From an uncultured Gilliamella sp. (GTDB lineage Bacteria; Pseudomonadota; Gammaproteobacteria; Enterobacterales; Orbaceae), in NCBI GenBank assembly GCA_945271295.1, contig CALYPG010000025.1:1-39238 (forward strand): a DNA stretch of 39,238 nt. Direction: 5' to 3'. This document shows positions 7,788 to 16,701 of the stretch, piece after piece (positions within the stretch are counted from its first letter, which is position 1; each line of letters starts with the position of its first letter). The translations under genes were made by a program, and so were the position numbers. The notes under the pieces were generated by a model. The model was not told the origin of the DNA and made no database searches. It saw only the letters and a program-made list of their open reading frames with translations.

Positions 7788-9608
7788 ATGACATCCAATC
7801 TTTTTAAAAAGTTATATCCAGATAAAATCAGTGCCCGTATTTTTTTATTGGTTACATTATTATCATGTTTTTCTATTATCGTTTTTGCAATATTCATTGA
7901 TAGAGAAGGTCGAGATCTTTTGATTCAAGAAAAAAGTCAAAAGTTATACGCGATTACAAAAATGTTAGATTTATTATTAGATGATACCTACCAACAAGTT
8001 GATGTTACATTATCGCGACAAGAACAAATCATACAAATAAATCAATATTTATCCCCCAAAATTGAACCATTACTTGTCACTATGCCACAAGTGGCTGCTG
8101 GTTATTATCATAAGCAACTTGATGCTATTGTTGTATATGCGCCACAATTTAATTATGGTGTCAATGTTGGTAAGTCAATATCGACCACCCATAAAGGGCG
8201 AGAGGTGATGTCAACTGGGCATAATATTATTGATATCGGTAAACAAATTAGAGGCAACATTATGAATGCAATGATCCCTATTGTCCGCGGGGATCAAATA
8301 TTAGGTTATATTTGGGCTAATGAAACGCTTGATGACATAGAAAAACAAACGTTTGTTTTTGATAAAAATGTGATCATCATCAGTATTGTTTGTATGTTGA
8401 GTTGTATTTTTATTGCTTTAATTTTAGCACAAAAACTTAATGCTGATATTAATGTAATCAAACATGGATTACAAACATTACCCTTTGACCTAACGCTACG
8501 ATTACCTGCCATTCGTGGAGAATTGAATGAAATTGTTAATGGTATAAATGGACTGGCTGAAAGATTAAGAAAAACTAAAACAATCAATGAACTGATATTA
8601 GAAAACACTTTAGATGGTGTTATTACCGTTGATAATAATGGTGCCATTACTATGCTTAATCCAGCTGCTGAACAAATGACTGGTTATAAGTTGGAACAAG
8701 TGTTAGGCAAGCCCTACTCGACTTTAGTTGATGATAAAAATTTTGATAGTCCATTACTTGATACTTTATATAATGGTATTGATCATATTAGTATTGAAGT
8801 TGACTTTCCTGTTGCTGGACAAATAATAAAAATTTCATCAAGTACCAGTCATTTAAAAGACTATCAAGGAAATATCATTGGTGCAGTAGTAATTTTTAAA
8901 GATATTACAGAACAAAAAGAAGTCGAAAAATTAATTCAACAAACAGAAAGGCTAGTCGCACTTGGCGAACTTATGGCAGGTATTGCTCATGAAATTCGCA
9001 ATCCATTAGCGGCTGTTCGTGGTTTTGTCCAATATTTACAAAATGATCTACCTCTTAATGAAAAACAAGAATACATTGCTATTATTCTCAAAGAGGTCGA
9101 TTCAATCAATCAAGTGATCCAACAGTTATTAGATTTTTCAGTACCATCCAAAAATTATTATGTTTCAACTAAATTAAATAACGTTATCGAAGAAGTATTA
9201 GTACTCGTTAATACTTCGCATCGTTCAAATAATATTTCTATTATTCTTGCATTAGATGATCAAGCACCATCATTATATATAGATAAAGAGTTAATCAAAC
9301 AAGCGCTATTAAATTTGCTAATTAATGCCATTCAAGCAATAAAAGGGCAAGGTATTATCGAAATAAGTACATTATTATCCAGTAACCAAAAGTATCAATT
9401 AATTCGAATTAAAGATAATGGTGAAGGGATTCCAACAGAGTTAATAGATAAAGTCTTTACCCCATTTTTTACAACTAAAATATCAGGAACAGGTCTTGGC
9501 CTTTCAATGGTACAGAAAATTATTGCTTCCCATAAAGGTAAAATTTTAATTAAAAATAATGATAATCAAAGAGGTATAACTGTTGAGATAGCTCTTCCTA
9601 TTAATTAA
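7788..9608 (+). CDS. atoS: Sensor histidine kinase AtoS
   Basis: This is a membrane histidine kinase that would phosphorylate AtoC in response to acetoacetate or short-chain acids. Membrane span 1 is at about residues 17-37 and span 2 at about 195-216, enclosing a periplasmic sensor domain. A HAMP-like linker follows, then a PAS domain at about 267-375 (NTLDGVITVDNNG). The HisKA domain has His401 in AHEIRNPLAAVRGF. The ATPase domain shows the N-box (LLNLLINAIQAI), DNGEGIP near 543 and TGLGLS near 568. The length of 606 is close to E. coli AtoS. It is followed after 16 bases by atoC. In E. coli atoSC precedes atoDAEB; here it follows. Confidence 0.9.
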   Translation: MTSNLFKKLYPDKISARIFLLVTLLSCFSIIVFAIFIDREGRDLLIQEKSQKLYAITKMLDLLLDDTYQQVDVTLSRQEQIIQINQYLSPKIEPLLVTMPQVAAGYYHKQLDAIVVYAPQFNYGVNVGKSISTTHKGREVMSTGHNIIDIGKQIRGNIMNAMIPIVRGDQILGYIWANETLDDIEKQTFVFDKNVIIISIVCMLSCIFIALILAQKLNADINVIKHGLQTLPFDLTLRLPAIRGELNEIVNGINGLAERLRKTKTINELILENTLDGVITVDNNGAITMLNPAAEQMTGYKLEQVLGKPYSTLVDDKNFDSPLLDTLYNGIDHISIEVDFPVAGQIIKISSSTSHLKDYQGNIIGAVVIFKDITEQKEVEKLIQQTERLVALGELMAGIAHEIRNPLAAVRGFVQYLQNDLPLNEKQEYIAIILKEVDSINQVIQQLLDFSVPSKNYYVSTKLNNVIEEVLVLVNTSHRSNNISIILALDDQAPSLYIDKELIKQALLNLLINAIQAIKGQGIIEISTLLSSNQKYQLIRIKDNGEGIPTELIDKVFTPFFTTKISGTGLGLSMVQKIIASHKGKILIKNNDNQRGITVEIALPIN

Positions 9609-9624
9609 GTATACAAAGGATCCT

Positions 9625-11019
9625 ATGTCAGAAAAAATTTTAATTGTCGAAGATGAAGTAAATTTACGTAAATTACTTACTATTTTATTATTGCAAGAAC
9701 ATTATCAAGTTATTGCCGTTGATAATGGTGAAGAAGCACTCAAACTGATTGAACAACAATCCATAGATTTAATTTTATTGGATAATCGTTTACCGCAAAT
9801 GAGTGGACTTGATACGCTCAAAGTCATAAAAGAGTCTCACCCTGATATGTATGTCATATTGATGACTGCATATGCTGGTGTAGATACCGCGGTTGAAGCA
9901 CTAAAATTGGGGGCTTATGATTATATTGTAAAACCGTTTGATCTTAATGAACTAAAAGCACTAATTCATCGAACTTTAGAGTTAAATAGAGCCAAAAAGC
10001 AAGGTATTGATTTATCTCATAAAATTGAATTATATAATGCTGACAACAATGACCATATCTTGACCAATAGCCCCAATATGATGGAACTTTGCCGTAATAT
10101 AGCCAAAGTGTCACAAACGAAAACAACAGTTTTAATAAGTGGCGAAAGTGGAACCGGTAAGGAATTAGTTGCAAAAACAATTCATTTTTATAGTACGCGT
10201 TCAACCGGCCCTTTTATTAAAGTTAATTGTGGCGCATTACCTGAAACACTGTTAGAAAGTACCTTATTTGGCCATGAAAAAGGTTCATTTACAGGTGCAT
10301 TTCAACGTCAACTAGGCTTATTTGAACGTGCACATTTAGGTACTCTTTTTTTAGATGAAGTGGGTGAAATGTCAACTAATTTGCAAGTTAAATTACTGCG
10401 CGTCATTCAAGAAAAGGAATTTGAACCAATTGGCGGTAGCAAATTAATTAAAACTGATTTTCGATTAATTACCGCAACTAATCGAAACTTACAAGAATTA
10501 GTTGAAGCAGGAAAATTTAGACAAGATCTTTTTTATCGGCTCAATGTAATGGCATTAGATTTGCCGCCTTTACGCGACAGACAAAATGATATAATGCTAT
10601 TAGCTCGTTATTTTGCAAATCAATTTTGCCAGGAAAACAATAAGCAATTATTAGATTTTTCCATTGATGCGGTCGAAGCACTTAATCAATACACTTGGCC
10701 AGGTAATATTCGTGAATTATCTAATGCTATTGAGTATGCAGTGATTATGTCTAAAGGTTTATTCATCTATTCTCAAGATTTACCATCTCATGTTATCGCC
10801 AATAAAAACATGCCCAATTTAAGCCCTAATTTTAATGATTATGATTCACTTGGTACCACGTTAAAAGAAAAAGTCAAAAATTATGAAAAAGAATTAATTA
10901 TTAATGAATTAAAACATCATAACGGTCATAGAGAAAATACAGCAAAATCATTAGGTGTTAGTAAACGTACCTTACTTTATAAAATGCAAGAATATGAAAT
11001 ATTTGAAACCATTAACTAA
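9625..11019 (+). CDS. atoC: Sigma-54-dependent response regulator AtoC
   Basis: This is an NtrC-family activator. The N-terminal receiver carries the phospho-acceptor Asp53 (LLDNRLPQMSG) and the conserved KPF near residue 110. The central AAA+ domain has Walker A GESGTGKE at residues 173-180, a sigma-54 contact loop reading GSFTGA at 220-225, and Walker B GTLFLDEVGE. The usual loop is GAFTGA; the Ser variant is a mild deviation. A Fis-type helix-turn-helix ends the protein (NTAKSLGVSKRTLLYKMQEY). It has 464 residues. It is the partner of AtoS and the likely user of the palindromes at 3518-3555 and the -24/-12 promoter at 3640. Confidence 0.93.
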   Translation: MSEKILIVEDEVNLRKLLTILLLQEHYQVIAVDNGEEALKLIEQQSIDLILLDNRLPQMSGLDTLKVIKESHPDMYVILMTAYAGVDTAVEALKLGAYDYIVKPFDLNELKALIHRTLELNRAKKQGIDLSHKIELYNADNNDHILTNSPNMMELCRNIAKVSQTKTTVLISGESGTGKELVAKTIHFYSTRSTGPFIKVNCGALPETLLESTLFGHEKGSFTGAFQRQLGLFERAHLGTLFLDEVGEMSTNLQVKLLRVIQEKEFEPIGGSKLIKTDFRLITATNRNLQELVEAGKFRQDLFYRLNVMALDLPPLRDRQNDIMLLARYFANQFCQENNKQLLDFSIDAVEALNQYTWPGNIRELSNAIEYAVIMSKGLFIYSQDLPSHVIANKNMPNLSPNFNDYDSLGTTLKEKVKNYEKELIINELKHHNGHRENTAKSLGVSKRTLLYKMQEYEIFETIN

Positions 11020-11341
11020 CTAAATTAACCATTAATATTGGCAATATTGTTAGTCTGTATTTTATGCATATAACTCAAAATTAATAAATTACCAAATTTT
11101 AGTCAGCTGTTAATCATCAAAAAATGATGATAATGAAAATTATTTTATTACTTCGTTTCTGTTTGAAAACTTATTAATTGCAATGGGCTATCAATATTCC
11201 CCTTATTTTTTATTACATAATAATTGCATTAATTAATAAATACTGCATGATAGCAATAACGTTTAATTCCAAAAAACTTTTTAAATTTATAAACTAATTT
11301 TATATACTTTGTATTAATACCTATAACAATTGAGGTGAGTT
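11020..11341 (+). other. atoC-rpiR intergenic with a hairpin and a half-operator
   Basis: This gap holds a 7-bp hairpin, ATCATCA-A5-TGATGAT, at 11113-11131. It could end atoC transcription weakly, but it is AT-rich and has only a poor U-tract. At 11138-11152 there is an 11-of-15 match to the TGTARTWWWATTACA motif, which also occurs before the PTS genes. GTATTAATAC at 11311-11320 is a short palindrome near the regulator start. Confidence 0.4.
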
Positions 11342-12187
11342 TTGATTGAATTAAAACTGAGAGAAGTGAAAAAAGATCTATCAGCTAAAGAGCTTGCCGT
11401 TGCTGAATTTATCCAAAATCATATTCAAGAATTAAAAAACACTAGTATCCAGGCACTTGCTAAATTGAACCATGTTAGTACCAGTACAATTTTACGTTTA
11501 TGTAATAAAATGGGTTATAGTGGTTTTAGTGATTTTAAAATTGATTTAATTTCATCATCACCTAAGAAATTAGCCACTGAAGTTTTACAAGATGATATTA
11601 ATTTGAATGATTCATTGCAAAATGTAAATTGTAAAGTTCAAGCAATGGAAAAATCTTCAATTGATGAAACCCATTCGATCGTTAATCTTAAAGCATTAGA
11701 CCACGCTATTGATTTGATTATTAATAGCCATAAAATTGTTATTTTTGGTATTGGCAGTAGCGGTTTAGTTGGTAAAGAGTTGGAATATCAACTCATTAAG
11801 ATCAAAAAGGATGTCAACTGCCATTTTGATGCACATATTAGCCGAAGTCTTGTTAGTACTTTAGATAACAATGATTTAATCATTATTATCTCTCATTCTG
11901 GTGAAACACCAGAATGCGTAGAATTATTAAAACTAGCTGAAAATTTGAAAGTACCGTCTATTGCCATTACCAAAATGGGACAGAGCCCAATATCTTTATT
12001 AGCCAAAATTGTGTTACATACTACTTCGATGGAACATGCTTCACGACTTATTCCTATTCGTTCAAAAATTTCACAAATATCAGTCGTAAATATGTTACTG
12101 ACCAATTTGTTTATCAGAAAATATGATGAACACTTATTTCAACAAACGCAAAATCGCGAAAAACGTAAATATCCGCGTAAACAATAA
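11342..12187 (+). CDS. RpiR/MurR-family transcriptional regulator with SIS domain
   Basis: The N-terminal ~75 residues form an RpiR-type helix-turn-helix (KELAVAEFIQNH, ALAKLNHVSTSTILRLCNKM, GYSGFSDFK). A SIS sugar-phosphate isomerase-like domain follows at about residues 115-245 (KIVIFGIGSSGLVGKE, LIIIISHSGETPECVELLKL). Proteins of this family bind phosphosugars and control sugar genes. The start is a TTG at 11342 supported by GAGGTGAG at 11332-11339; no suitable ATG lies nearby. It has 281 residues. It is followed after 232 bases by a co-directional PTS operon, so it is probably the local regulator. The bound sugar phosphate is unknown. Confidence 0.88.
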   Translation: MIELKLREVKKDLSAKELAVAEFIQNHIQELKNTSIQALAKLNHVSTSTILRLCNKMGYSGFSDFKIDLISSSPKKLATEVLQDDINLNDSLQNVNCKVQAMEKSSIDETHSIVNLKALDHAIDLIINSHKIVIFGIGSSGLVGKELEYQLIKIKKDVNCHFDAHISRSLVSTLDNNDLIIIISHSGETPECVELLKLAENLKVPSIAITKMGQSPISLLAKIVLHTTSMEHASRLIPIRSKISQISVVNMLLTNLFIRKYDEHLFQQTQNREKRKYPRKQ

Positions 12188-12355
12188 TACATACTGCGTT
12201 GACAAAATTATTCTCTAGTGTATTTATTACATTCTGTTAATTTTATTCTCGTCCTTTTTTTATCCTACAATTTAACTGTTTTTTAAATAAATATGATCTT
12301 GTTCACAAAATAATAAAAATTTAATAAAAAAGTAATGACTATTTTTTTATTAAGA

Positions 12356-12370
12356 TGTAATTTTATTACT
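12356..12370. promoter_or_regulatory. RpiR/HexR-like operator 1
   Basis: TGTAATTTTATTACT matches the HexR consensus TGTARTWWWATTACA at 14 of 15 positions. It is centred 57 bases before the EIIA start. Its reverse complement is nearly the same as operator 2. Binding by the RpiR protein at 11342 is inferred. Confidence 0.55.
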
Positions 12371-12388
12371 AATAAAATTGTTTATTTA

Positions 12389-12403
12389 AGTAAAAAAATT
12401 ACT
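12389..12403. promoter_or_regulatory. RpiR/HexR-like operator 2
   Basis: AGTAA-N5-TTACT is a palindrome whose centre lies 33 bases (about three helical turns) from operator 1. The two sites differ at two positions when operator 1 is read on the other strand. It lies 17 bases before the EIIA start, just upstream of the ribosome-binding site, where a bound protein would block transcription. Confidence 0.5.
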
Positions 12404-12419
12404 AAAAGGAAAATTAGTC

Positions 12420-12851
12420 ATGCAAAAACAATTACCCATTATTTTGGCAAGTCATGGTCTCTTTGCTCAAGGTGCACTTGATTGTGCTGAAATGTTAATG
12501 GGTAGGCAAACTGATATCGACGTAATATCAGTTAAAATCGATAGTAATATTGAAAAATTACGTCAACAAATGTTAGCAAGTTATCAAACTTTAAATCAAG
12601 GTTTTGGTGTGATTATATTAGTCGACTTGATGGGAGGAACACCTTGCAATCTAGCGAGCGAATTAGCCATTCAATACGATGATGTATTGTTAGTATGTGG
12701 CTTTAATATTCCAGTATTACTTGAAGTATTAAATAATCGAGAAGATTCATTACAAAATGTTAAAAACGCTATAAAAGAATTATTTTCAAAAAGTTGCTTT
12801 GATGTGGGTCAACATTTAAATAACCAAAATGAGCAATCCACAGAGTTATAA
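12420..12851 (+). CDS. PTS mannose-family EIIA component
   Basis: This cytoplasmic phosphocarrier accepts phosphate from HPr and passes it to EIIB. The 143-residue product begins with the EIIA-Man pattern PIILASHGLFAQGAL, with the phospho-acceptor His12. It also shows VDLMGGTPCNLA, the typical loop of this family, near residues 66-77. The ribosome-binding sequence is AAAGGA at 12405-12410. It is the first gene of a five-gene operon with EIIB, EIIC, EIID and a phosphatase-like gene, and two palindromic operators precede it. EIIA and EIIB are separate proteins here, as in the Aga- or fructoselysine-type systems, rather than fused as in ManX. The sugar cannot be read from the sequence. Confidence 0.92.
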   Translation: MQKQLPIILASHGLFAQGALDCAEMLMGRQTDIDVISVKIDSNIEKLRQQMLASYQTLNQGFGVIILVDLMGGTPCNLASELAIQYDDVLLVCGFNIPVLLEVLNNREDSLQNVKNAIKELFSKSCFDVGQHLNNQNEQSTEL

Positions 12852-12861
12852 GGAGAATACA

Positions 12862-13335
12862 ATGCCAATTAATGTTGCCAGAATTGATGATCGTCTTATT
12901 CATGGACAAGTTATTACCACTTGGGTCAAAAATTATGATATTGAGCAAGTGCTTATCATTAATGACAAAGTTGCTTCTGATAGTGTTCAGCAATCAGTAT
13001 TAACTATGTCAGCTCCCCCAGGGCTAAAAGTACTTGTCTTTGGTGTTCAAAAATTTATAGAAATTATCAAAAAAACACCAATCAAAAAACGCACCATGTT
13101 ACTTTTCACTAATAGTATTGATGTTAATACTCTAATTGATAATGGGTTAGAAATTGAAAAATTAAATGTTGGTGGAATGCGAATGCAAGATGGTCGTCAT
13201 CAATTATCACGCGCAGTTGCTGTAACCCCAGAGGAAGAACAAGCTTTTAGAAATATAATTGCCAAAAATTTAGAGGTTGAAGTGCAAATGGTACCTAAAG
13301 ATCCAATTGTGGAACTAAAAACCTTACTTAATTAG
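12862..13335 (+). CDS. PTS mannose-family EIIB component
   Basis: This is the EIIB phosphotransfer subunit that phosphorylates the incoming sugar. The N-terminus INVARIDDRLIHGQVITTWV is the family signature, with the phospho-histidine at residue 14. The central NVGGMRMQDGRHQLSRAV segment is also typical. An upstream in-frame ATG lies inside the EIIA gene at 12829. The ATG at 12862 has AAGGAG at 12850-12855 and begins exactly at the conserved N-terminus, so I chose it. The product has 157 residues. It lies between EIIA and EIIC in one transcription unit. Confidence 0.93.
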   Translation: MPINVARIDDRLIHGQVITTWVKNYDIEQVLIINDKVASDSVQQSVLTMSAPPGLKVLVFGVQKFIEIIKKTPIKKRTMLLFTNSIDVNTLIDNGLEIEKLNVGGMRMQDGRHQLSRAVAVTPEEEQAFRNIIAKNLEVEVQMVPKDPIVELKTLLN

Positions 13336-13373
13336 TTAAAATCAATTTATTTATTACATTCGGAGGTTAACCT

Positions 13374-14168
13374 ATGTTAACACAGGCTATTCTTGTCGCC
13401 ATTTGGGCGGGAATTTGTTCATTGGATGACGTTGGACCACAGATGCTACGTAGACCTTTATTAACCGGAACTATAGCGGGTATTATTATGGGAGATGTAG
13501 TGCAAGGACTTGCAATTAGTGCAACACTAGAATTAATGTGGATGGGCATTGGTAATGTTGGTGCTTATTCTGCGCCTGACATCGTGGCTGGCGCAATTAT
13601 TGGCGTCTCTCTTGGTATCACAACCGGTGGAGGAATTGCAACAGGCATCGCATTAGGCGTTCCTGTCTCATTGTTATGTCAACAGTTACTAATTATATGG
13701 CGCTCATTTGCTTGTTTCTTAAATCCATGGGCCGAAAAAAGTATTCAAGATGGGAATTACCGAGGACTAGTTAAAGTACACTACTTTTCGACACCAGTCT
13801 GGTTTTTGATTCGTGCTGTGCCTTGTTTTATCGCGATTTATTTTGGAAGTGATCTTATCAAAACAATTTTAGATGCTATTCCAAAAAATATAATTACTGG
13901 AATGGGAGTCGCTTCAAAATTAATTCCTGCTGTTGGGATCTGTATTTTGCTTTTAATGTTATTAAAGGGTCGTATGTGGTTCTTCTTTTTACTTGGCTTT
14001 ATGTTAACCACATATTTAAAGTTACCAATTATCCCAATCACCTTCATTGCTCTGGCTTTTGCTGTACTTTATGACATGGCGTCAATGAATAGTAAAAATA
14101 ATAATGATGATAAACAAGATAATAAACCTGCATTAAATAATAACGTTGAAGAGGAATATGATCTATGA
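13374..14168 (+). CDS. PTS mannose-family EIIC component (permease)
   Basis: This is an integral membrane subunit of the sugar channel. The 264-residue product has the family's N-terminal pattern (AIWAGICSLDDVGPQML), then ATLELMWMGIGNVGAYSAPD and glycine-rich membrane spans such as GIATGIALGVPVSLL. The last ~25 residues form a hydrophilic tail rich in Asn and Asp (NSKNNNDDKQDNKPALNN), which looks like a lineage-specific extension. CGGAGG upstream is a strong ribosome-binding site. The stop overlaps the EIID start by four bases (ATGA), so the two subunits are translationally coupled. It would form the membrane complex with EIID. Confidence 0.92.
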   Translation: MLTQAILVAIWAGICSLDDVGPQMLRRPLLTGTIAGIIMGDVVQGLAISATLELMWMGIGNVGAYSAPDIVAGAIIGVSLGITTGGGIATGIALGVPVSLLCQQLLIIWRSFACFLNPWAEKSIQDGNYRGLVKVHYFSTPVWFLIRAVPCFIAIYFGSDLIKTILDAIPKNIITGMGVASKLIPAVGICILLLMLLKGRMWFFFLLGFMLTTYLKLPIIPITFIALAFAVLYDMASMNSKNNNDDKQDNKPALNNNVEEEYDL

Positions 14169-14980
14169 GTACCCAACACAAAATAACTAAAAAAGATCTC
14201 AATCGTATCTTTTGGAATTTACAAACGATGTCTTTTTCCTATAACTACGAAAAAATGCAAATGATAGGTTTTGCTAATTGTATGACTCCTGTATTAAATA
14301 GATTATATCAAGATGCAGATGAAGAAACCCGGGTACGGGCCATGAAACGTCATTTAGAGTTTTTCAATACCCAAATTAATGCTGGTGCTTTAATTTTAGG
14401 TGTAACAGCAGCAATGGAAGAAAAAACCAATGAAGATGAAAAAGATGCTGTTATTTCAGTTAAAGCAGGATTAATGGGACCGTTTGCCGGTTTAGGCGAT
14501 AGTTTACTTAAATTTACTTGGATGCCAATTTGCGGCAGTATCGGAGCAGCCTTTGCTTTACAAGGCAATATTATTGGTCCTATTTTAATGTTCATAATTT
14601 ATAATTTAGTTAATGTATTATCCAAATATTTCTTTATACATTATGGATACAACAAAGGCGTAGACTTAATTGAACAATCCAAAAACTCTAATATTATTCA
14701 GCGAATCAGTAATTTAGCCAATGTTGTAGGTGTAATGGTACTAGGTTCCCTTATTGCAACAACGGTCAAAGTAGCAACACCATTAACTATTAATGTAGGT
14801 GAACAATCGATTAAAGTACAAGAAATGTTTGATAAAGTCATGCCAAACTTTCTAACTTTATTATTTGCTTTAGTTACATTTTTCTTAGTCAAAAAGTTTC
14901 AAGGAAAATATACAGTAATATTAATTTTAAGTGTAATGGTAATTGGTGTAATTCTGTCAATATTCGGTATATTAAAATAA
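14165..14980 (+). CDS. PTS mannose-family EIID component
   Basis: This is the second membrane subunit of the mannose-family transporter, 271 residues long. Typical segments are ITKKDLNRIFWNLQTMSFSY at the N-terminus, the amphipathic FFNTQINAGALILGVTAAMEE near 70-90, and GLMGPFAGLGDSLLKFTW near 105-122. C-terminal hydrophobic spans follow. The ATG overlaps the EIIC stop. EIID is the marker subunit of this PTS family, so the assignment is secure even though the sugar is unknown. The gene is followed after nine bases by a phosphatase-like gene in the same direction. Confidence 0.93.
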   Translation: MSTQHKITKKDLNRIFWNLQTMSFSYNYEKMQMIGFANCMTPVLNRLYQDADEETRVRAMKRHLEFFNTQINAGALILGVTAAMEEKTNEDEKDAVISVKAGLMGPFAGLGDSLLKFTWMPICGSIGAAFALQGNIIGPILMFIIYNLVNVLSKYFFIHYGYNKGVDLIEQSKNSNIIQRISNLANVVGVMVLGSLIATTVKVATPLTINVGEQSIKVQEMFDKVMPNFLTLLFALVTFFLVKKFQGKYTVILILSVMVIGVILSIFGILK

Positions 14981-14989
14981 GGATAAAAT

Positions 14990-16054
14990 ATGTTGAAACA
15001 AATTAAAACACCATCAGTTATCCGTAATAAACAAGGAAATTTAGTTATAACATTTAGCCTGATCAATCCAACATCGATTGATCTCTATTGGACCGAAGAA
15101 GCTAATGCATATACTGAAAATAAAACACTAATTGGTAAAAATGTGCAAAGCCCAGTAATATTTGATGATCCATTACAAGCTAAAAAACGTATTTATTTCA
15201 TTTTACAAATTAATGGAAAACCACCTTTACTATTTGGTGAAAGGACATTACCAATAACGGGGTTGAATAATTTCCGTGATTTTGGTGGCTATATTGGTAA
15301 AAATGGTAAGCGAATTAAATGGGGGCTATTTTATCGTTCTAATCATTTACATGGATTAAAACCAGATGCACAAGCTTATATTCAAGCACTTGGAATTAGA
15401 ACGATCATTGACTATCGTAGTGAGAATGAAATAAAAAACAGCCCAAACACTAATGTAGGAGAAAAACAAACATTTCATTTAAATGCCTCTGCTCAAACGG
15501 CGGAACTAGCAGCACAATTTGCTGCTGACCCAAGTGATGAAGATCGCGCATTAGTTGAAAGCGTATTACGTGATATTCCCAAAGACTTAGTTAATGGTGA
15601 AGGTGAGCAAGTATTAGAGCAATATCGTAACTTTGTTGTAAGTGATAAATCAAAAGATTCTTACAGTAAAATGCTTAAAGCAATGTTAGACAGTAATAAT
15701 AACCCTAGTATTCAACATTGTCGTGGAGGCAAAGATCGTACTGGTTATGGTGTATTATTGATTCAACTTATGTTAGGTGTATCTGAAGATGATATCATTT
15801 ATGATTATATGTTAACTCATGATAATCGCTTAGAACGTAATAAAATTAAGATGGCGGCGTACCGTAAAATTACTGATAATGAAAATGTATTAGGTTATTT
15901 ATTAAGCCTAATCGATACTCGTGAAAGTTTTGTTAAGGAAATTCTTAACACCATGAAAAAGGTAGCTGGTACACCAACTAATTATATCAAGCAAGAACTT
16001 GGTTTTACCGATCAAGATTTCCAAACGATGCAAGATTTATACTTAGAAGATTGA
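14990..16054 (+). CDS. Tyrosine/serine phosphatase-like protein in the PTS operon
   Basis: The product has 354 residues. The first ~90 look beta-rich (NLVITFSLINPTSIDLYW, YFILQINGKPP) and precede a Y_phosphatase3-type domain that begins with NNFRDFGGYIG. The signature HCRGGKDRTGYGV contains the CX5R loop, with nucleophile Cys244 and Arg250, so the catalytic residues are intact. LGIRTIIDYRSENE is also typical. It starts nine bases after EIID with an AAGGA ribosome-binding sequence, so it is probably in the PTS operon. No other sugar-metabolism enzyme is present there. It could act on phosphoprotein, phosphoinositide or a sugar phosphate made by the PTS; the substrate cannot be read from the sequence. 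Confidence 0.85.
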   Translation: MLKQIKTPSVIRNKQGNLVITFSLINPTSIDLYWTEEANAYTENKTLIGKNVQSPVIFDDPLQAKKRIYFILQINGKPPLLFGERTLPITGLNNFRDFGGYIGKNGKRIKWGLFYRSNHLHGLKPDAQAYIQALGIRTIIDYRSENEIKNSPNTNVGEKQTFHLNASAQTAELAAQFAADPSDEDRALVESVLRDIPKDLVNGEGEQVLEQYRNFVVSDKSKDSYSKMLKAMLDSNNNPSIQHCRGGKDRTGYGVLLIQLMLGVSEDDIIYDYMLTHDNRLERNKIKMAAYRKITDNENVLGYLLSLIDTRESFVKEILNTMKKVAGTPTNYIKQELGFTDQDFQTMQDLYLED

Positions 16055-16109
16055 TTGTTTTGATAATTAAAAGATCAAGCGCGATATAATTTCCATTCCT
16101 AGACTTAAG

Positions 16110-16149
16110 CTGTCAAGTTTTGTAGATAGAAATCAACAAAACTTGACAG
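16110..16149. repeat. Perfect 14-bp inverted repeat downstream of the PTS operon
   Basis: CTGTCAAGTTTTGT (16110-16123) and ACAAAACTTGACAG (16136-16149) are exact reverse complements separated by 12 bases. The structure starts 56 bases after the phosphatase stop and is followed by TTTAATTT, so it may end the operon transcript. Its sharp TG/CA-type ends also resemble two insertion-sequence termini placed end to end. Confidence 0.6.
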
Positions 16150-16701
16150 TTTAATTTGAGCAGAAATGAGCTGTAAGCTAGTTGAATTAAATAGATTTGA
16201 TTTAGCTCAACTTTATGATTAAATTCATTCAGGTATTCAATTAATCAGTTTAATTTTTAATTAAAAAACTGGCAAAAAGTATTTACATCTACTAGCTCAA
16301 AGCTAATTGGGTTTTATAAATTATTTAAAAGTTAAATTTAATGTATTGCATTTTATCCATATAACCTTTCGCCTATGTATAGAACCTCTGCTGGCGCTAG
16401 GGCCTAATATTTTTCTGGTCTTTATGTAACAATTAACTCCGATCTTATTACCAAGTGTCAGCTAGCTTAGATTTAGCGCTATATCATATTTAGTTAAAAC
16501 TAATACAATTAAGGATAAGTATGACTTTGAATATTTTGATACCAAAAATAAATAACTCGCTTAGAAAATTAATCAATAACATATCGATGAATTGAGCAAT
16601 TTTTTAGTATTCATTTATTATAAATTGATAAATAAATTTATTATCATTTTTAAATTTGAACCAGCTTGTTTATTAAATTGTTAACAACCATTATGTAATG
16701 A
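16150..16701. other. Intergenic, no gene seen
   Basis: This stretch of about 550 AT-rich bases separates the end of the PTS operon from the convergent gene at 16702. No open frame of useful length was found. A short island of higher GC near 16380-16410 may be eroded coding DNA, but I could not assign it. Confidence 0.45.

Noticed and set aside
16361-16440. Possible coding scraps in the gap after the phosphatase gene
   Set aside because: I read all frames and saw no stretch long enough or similar enough to a known family.
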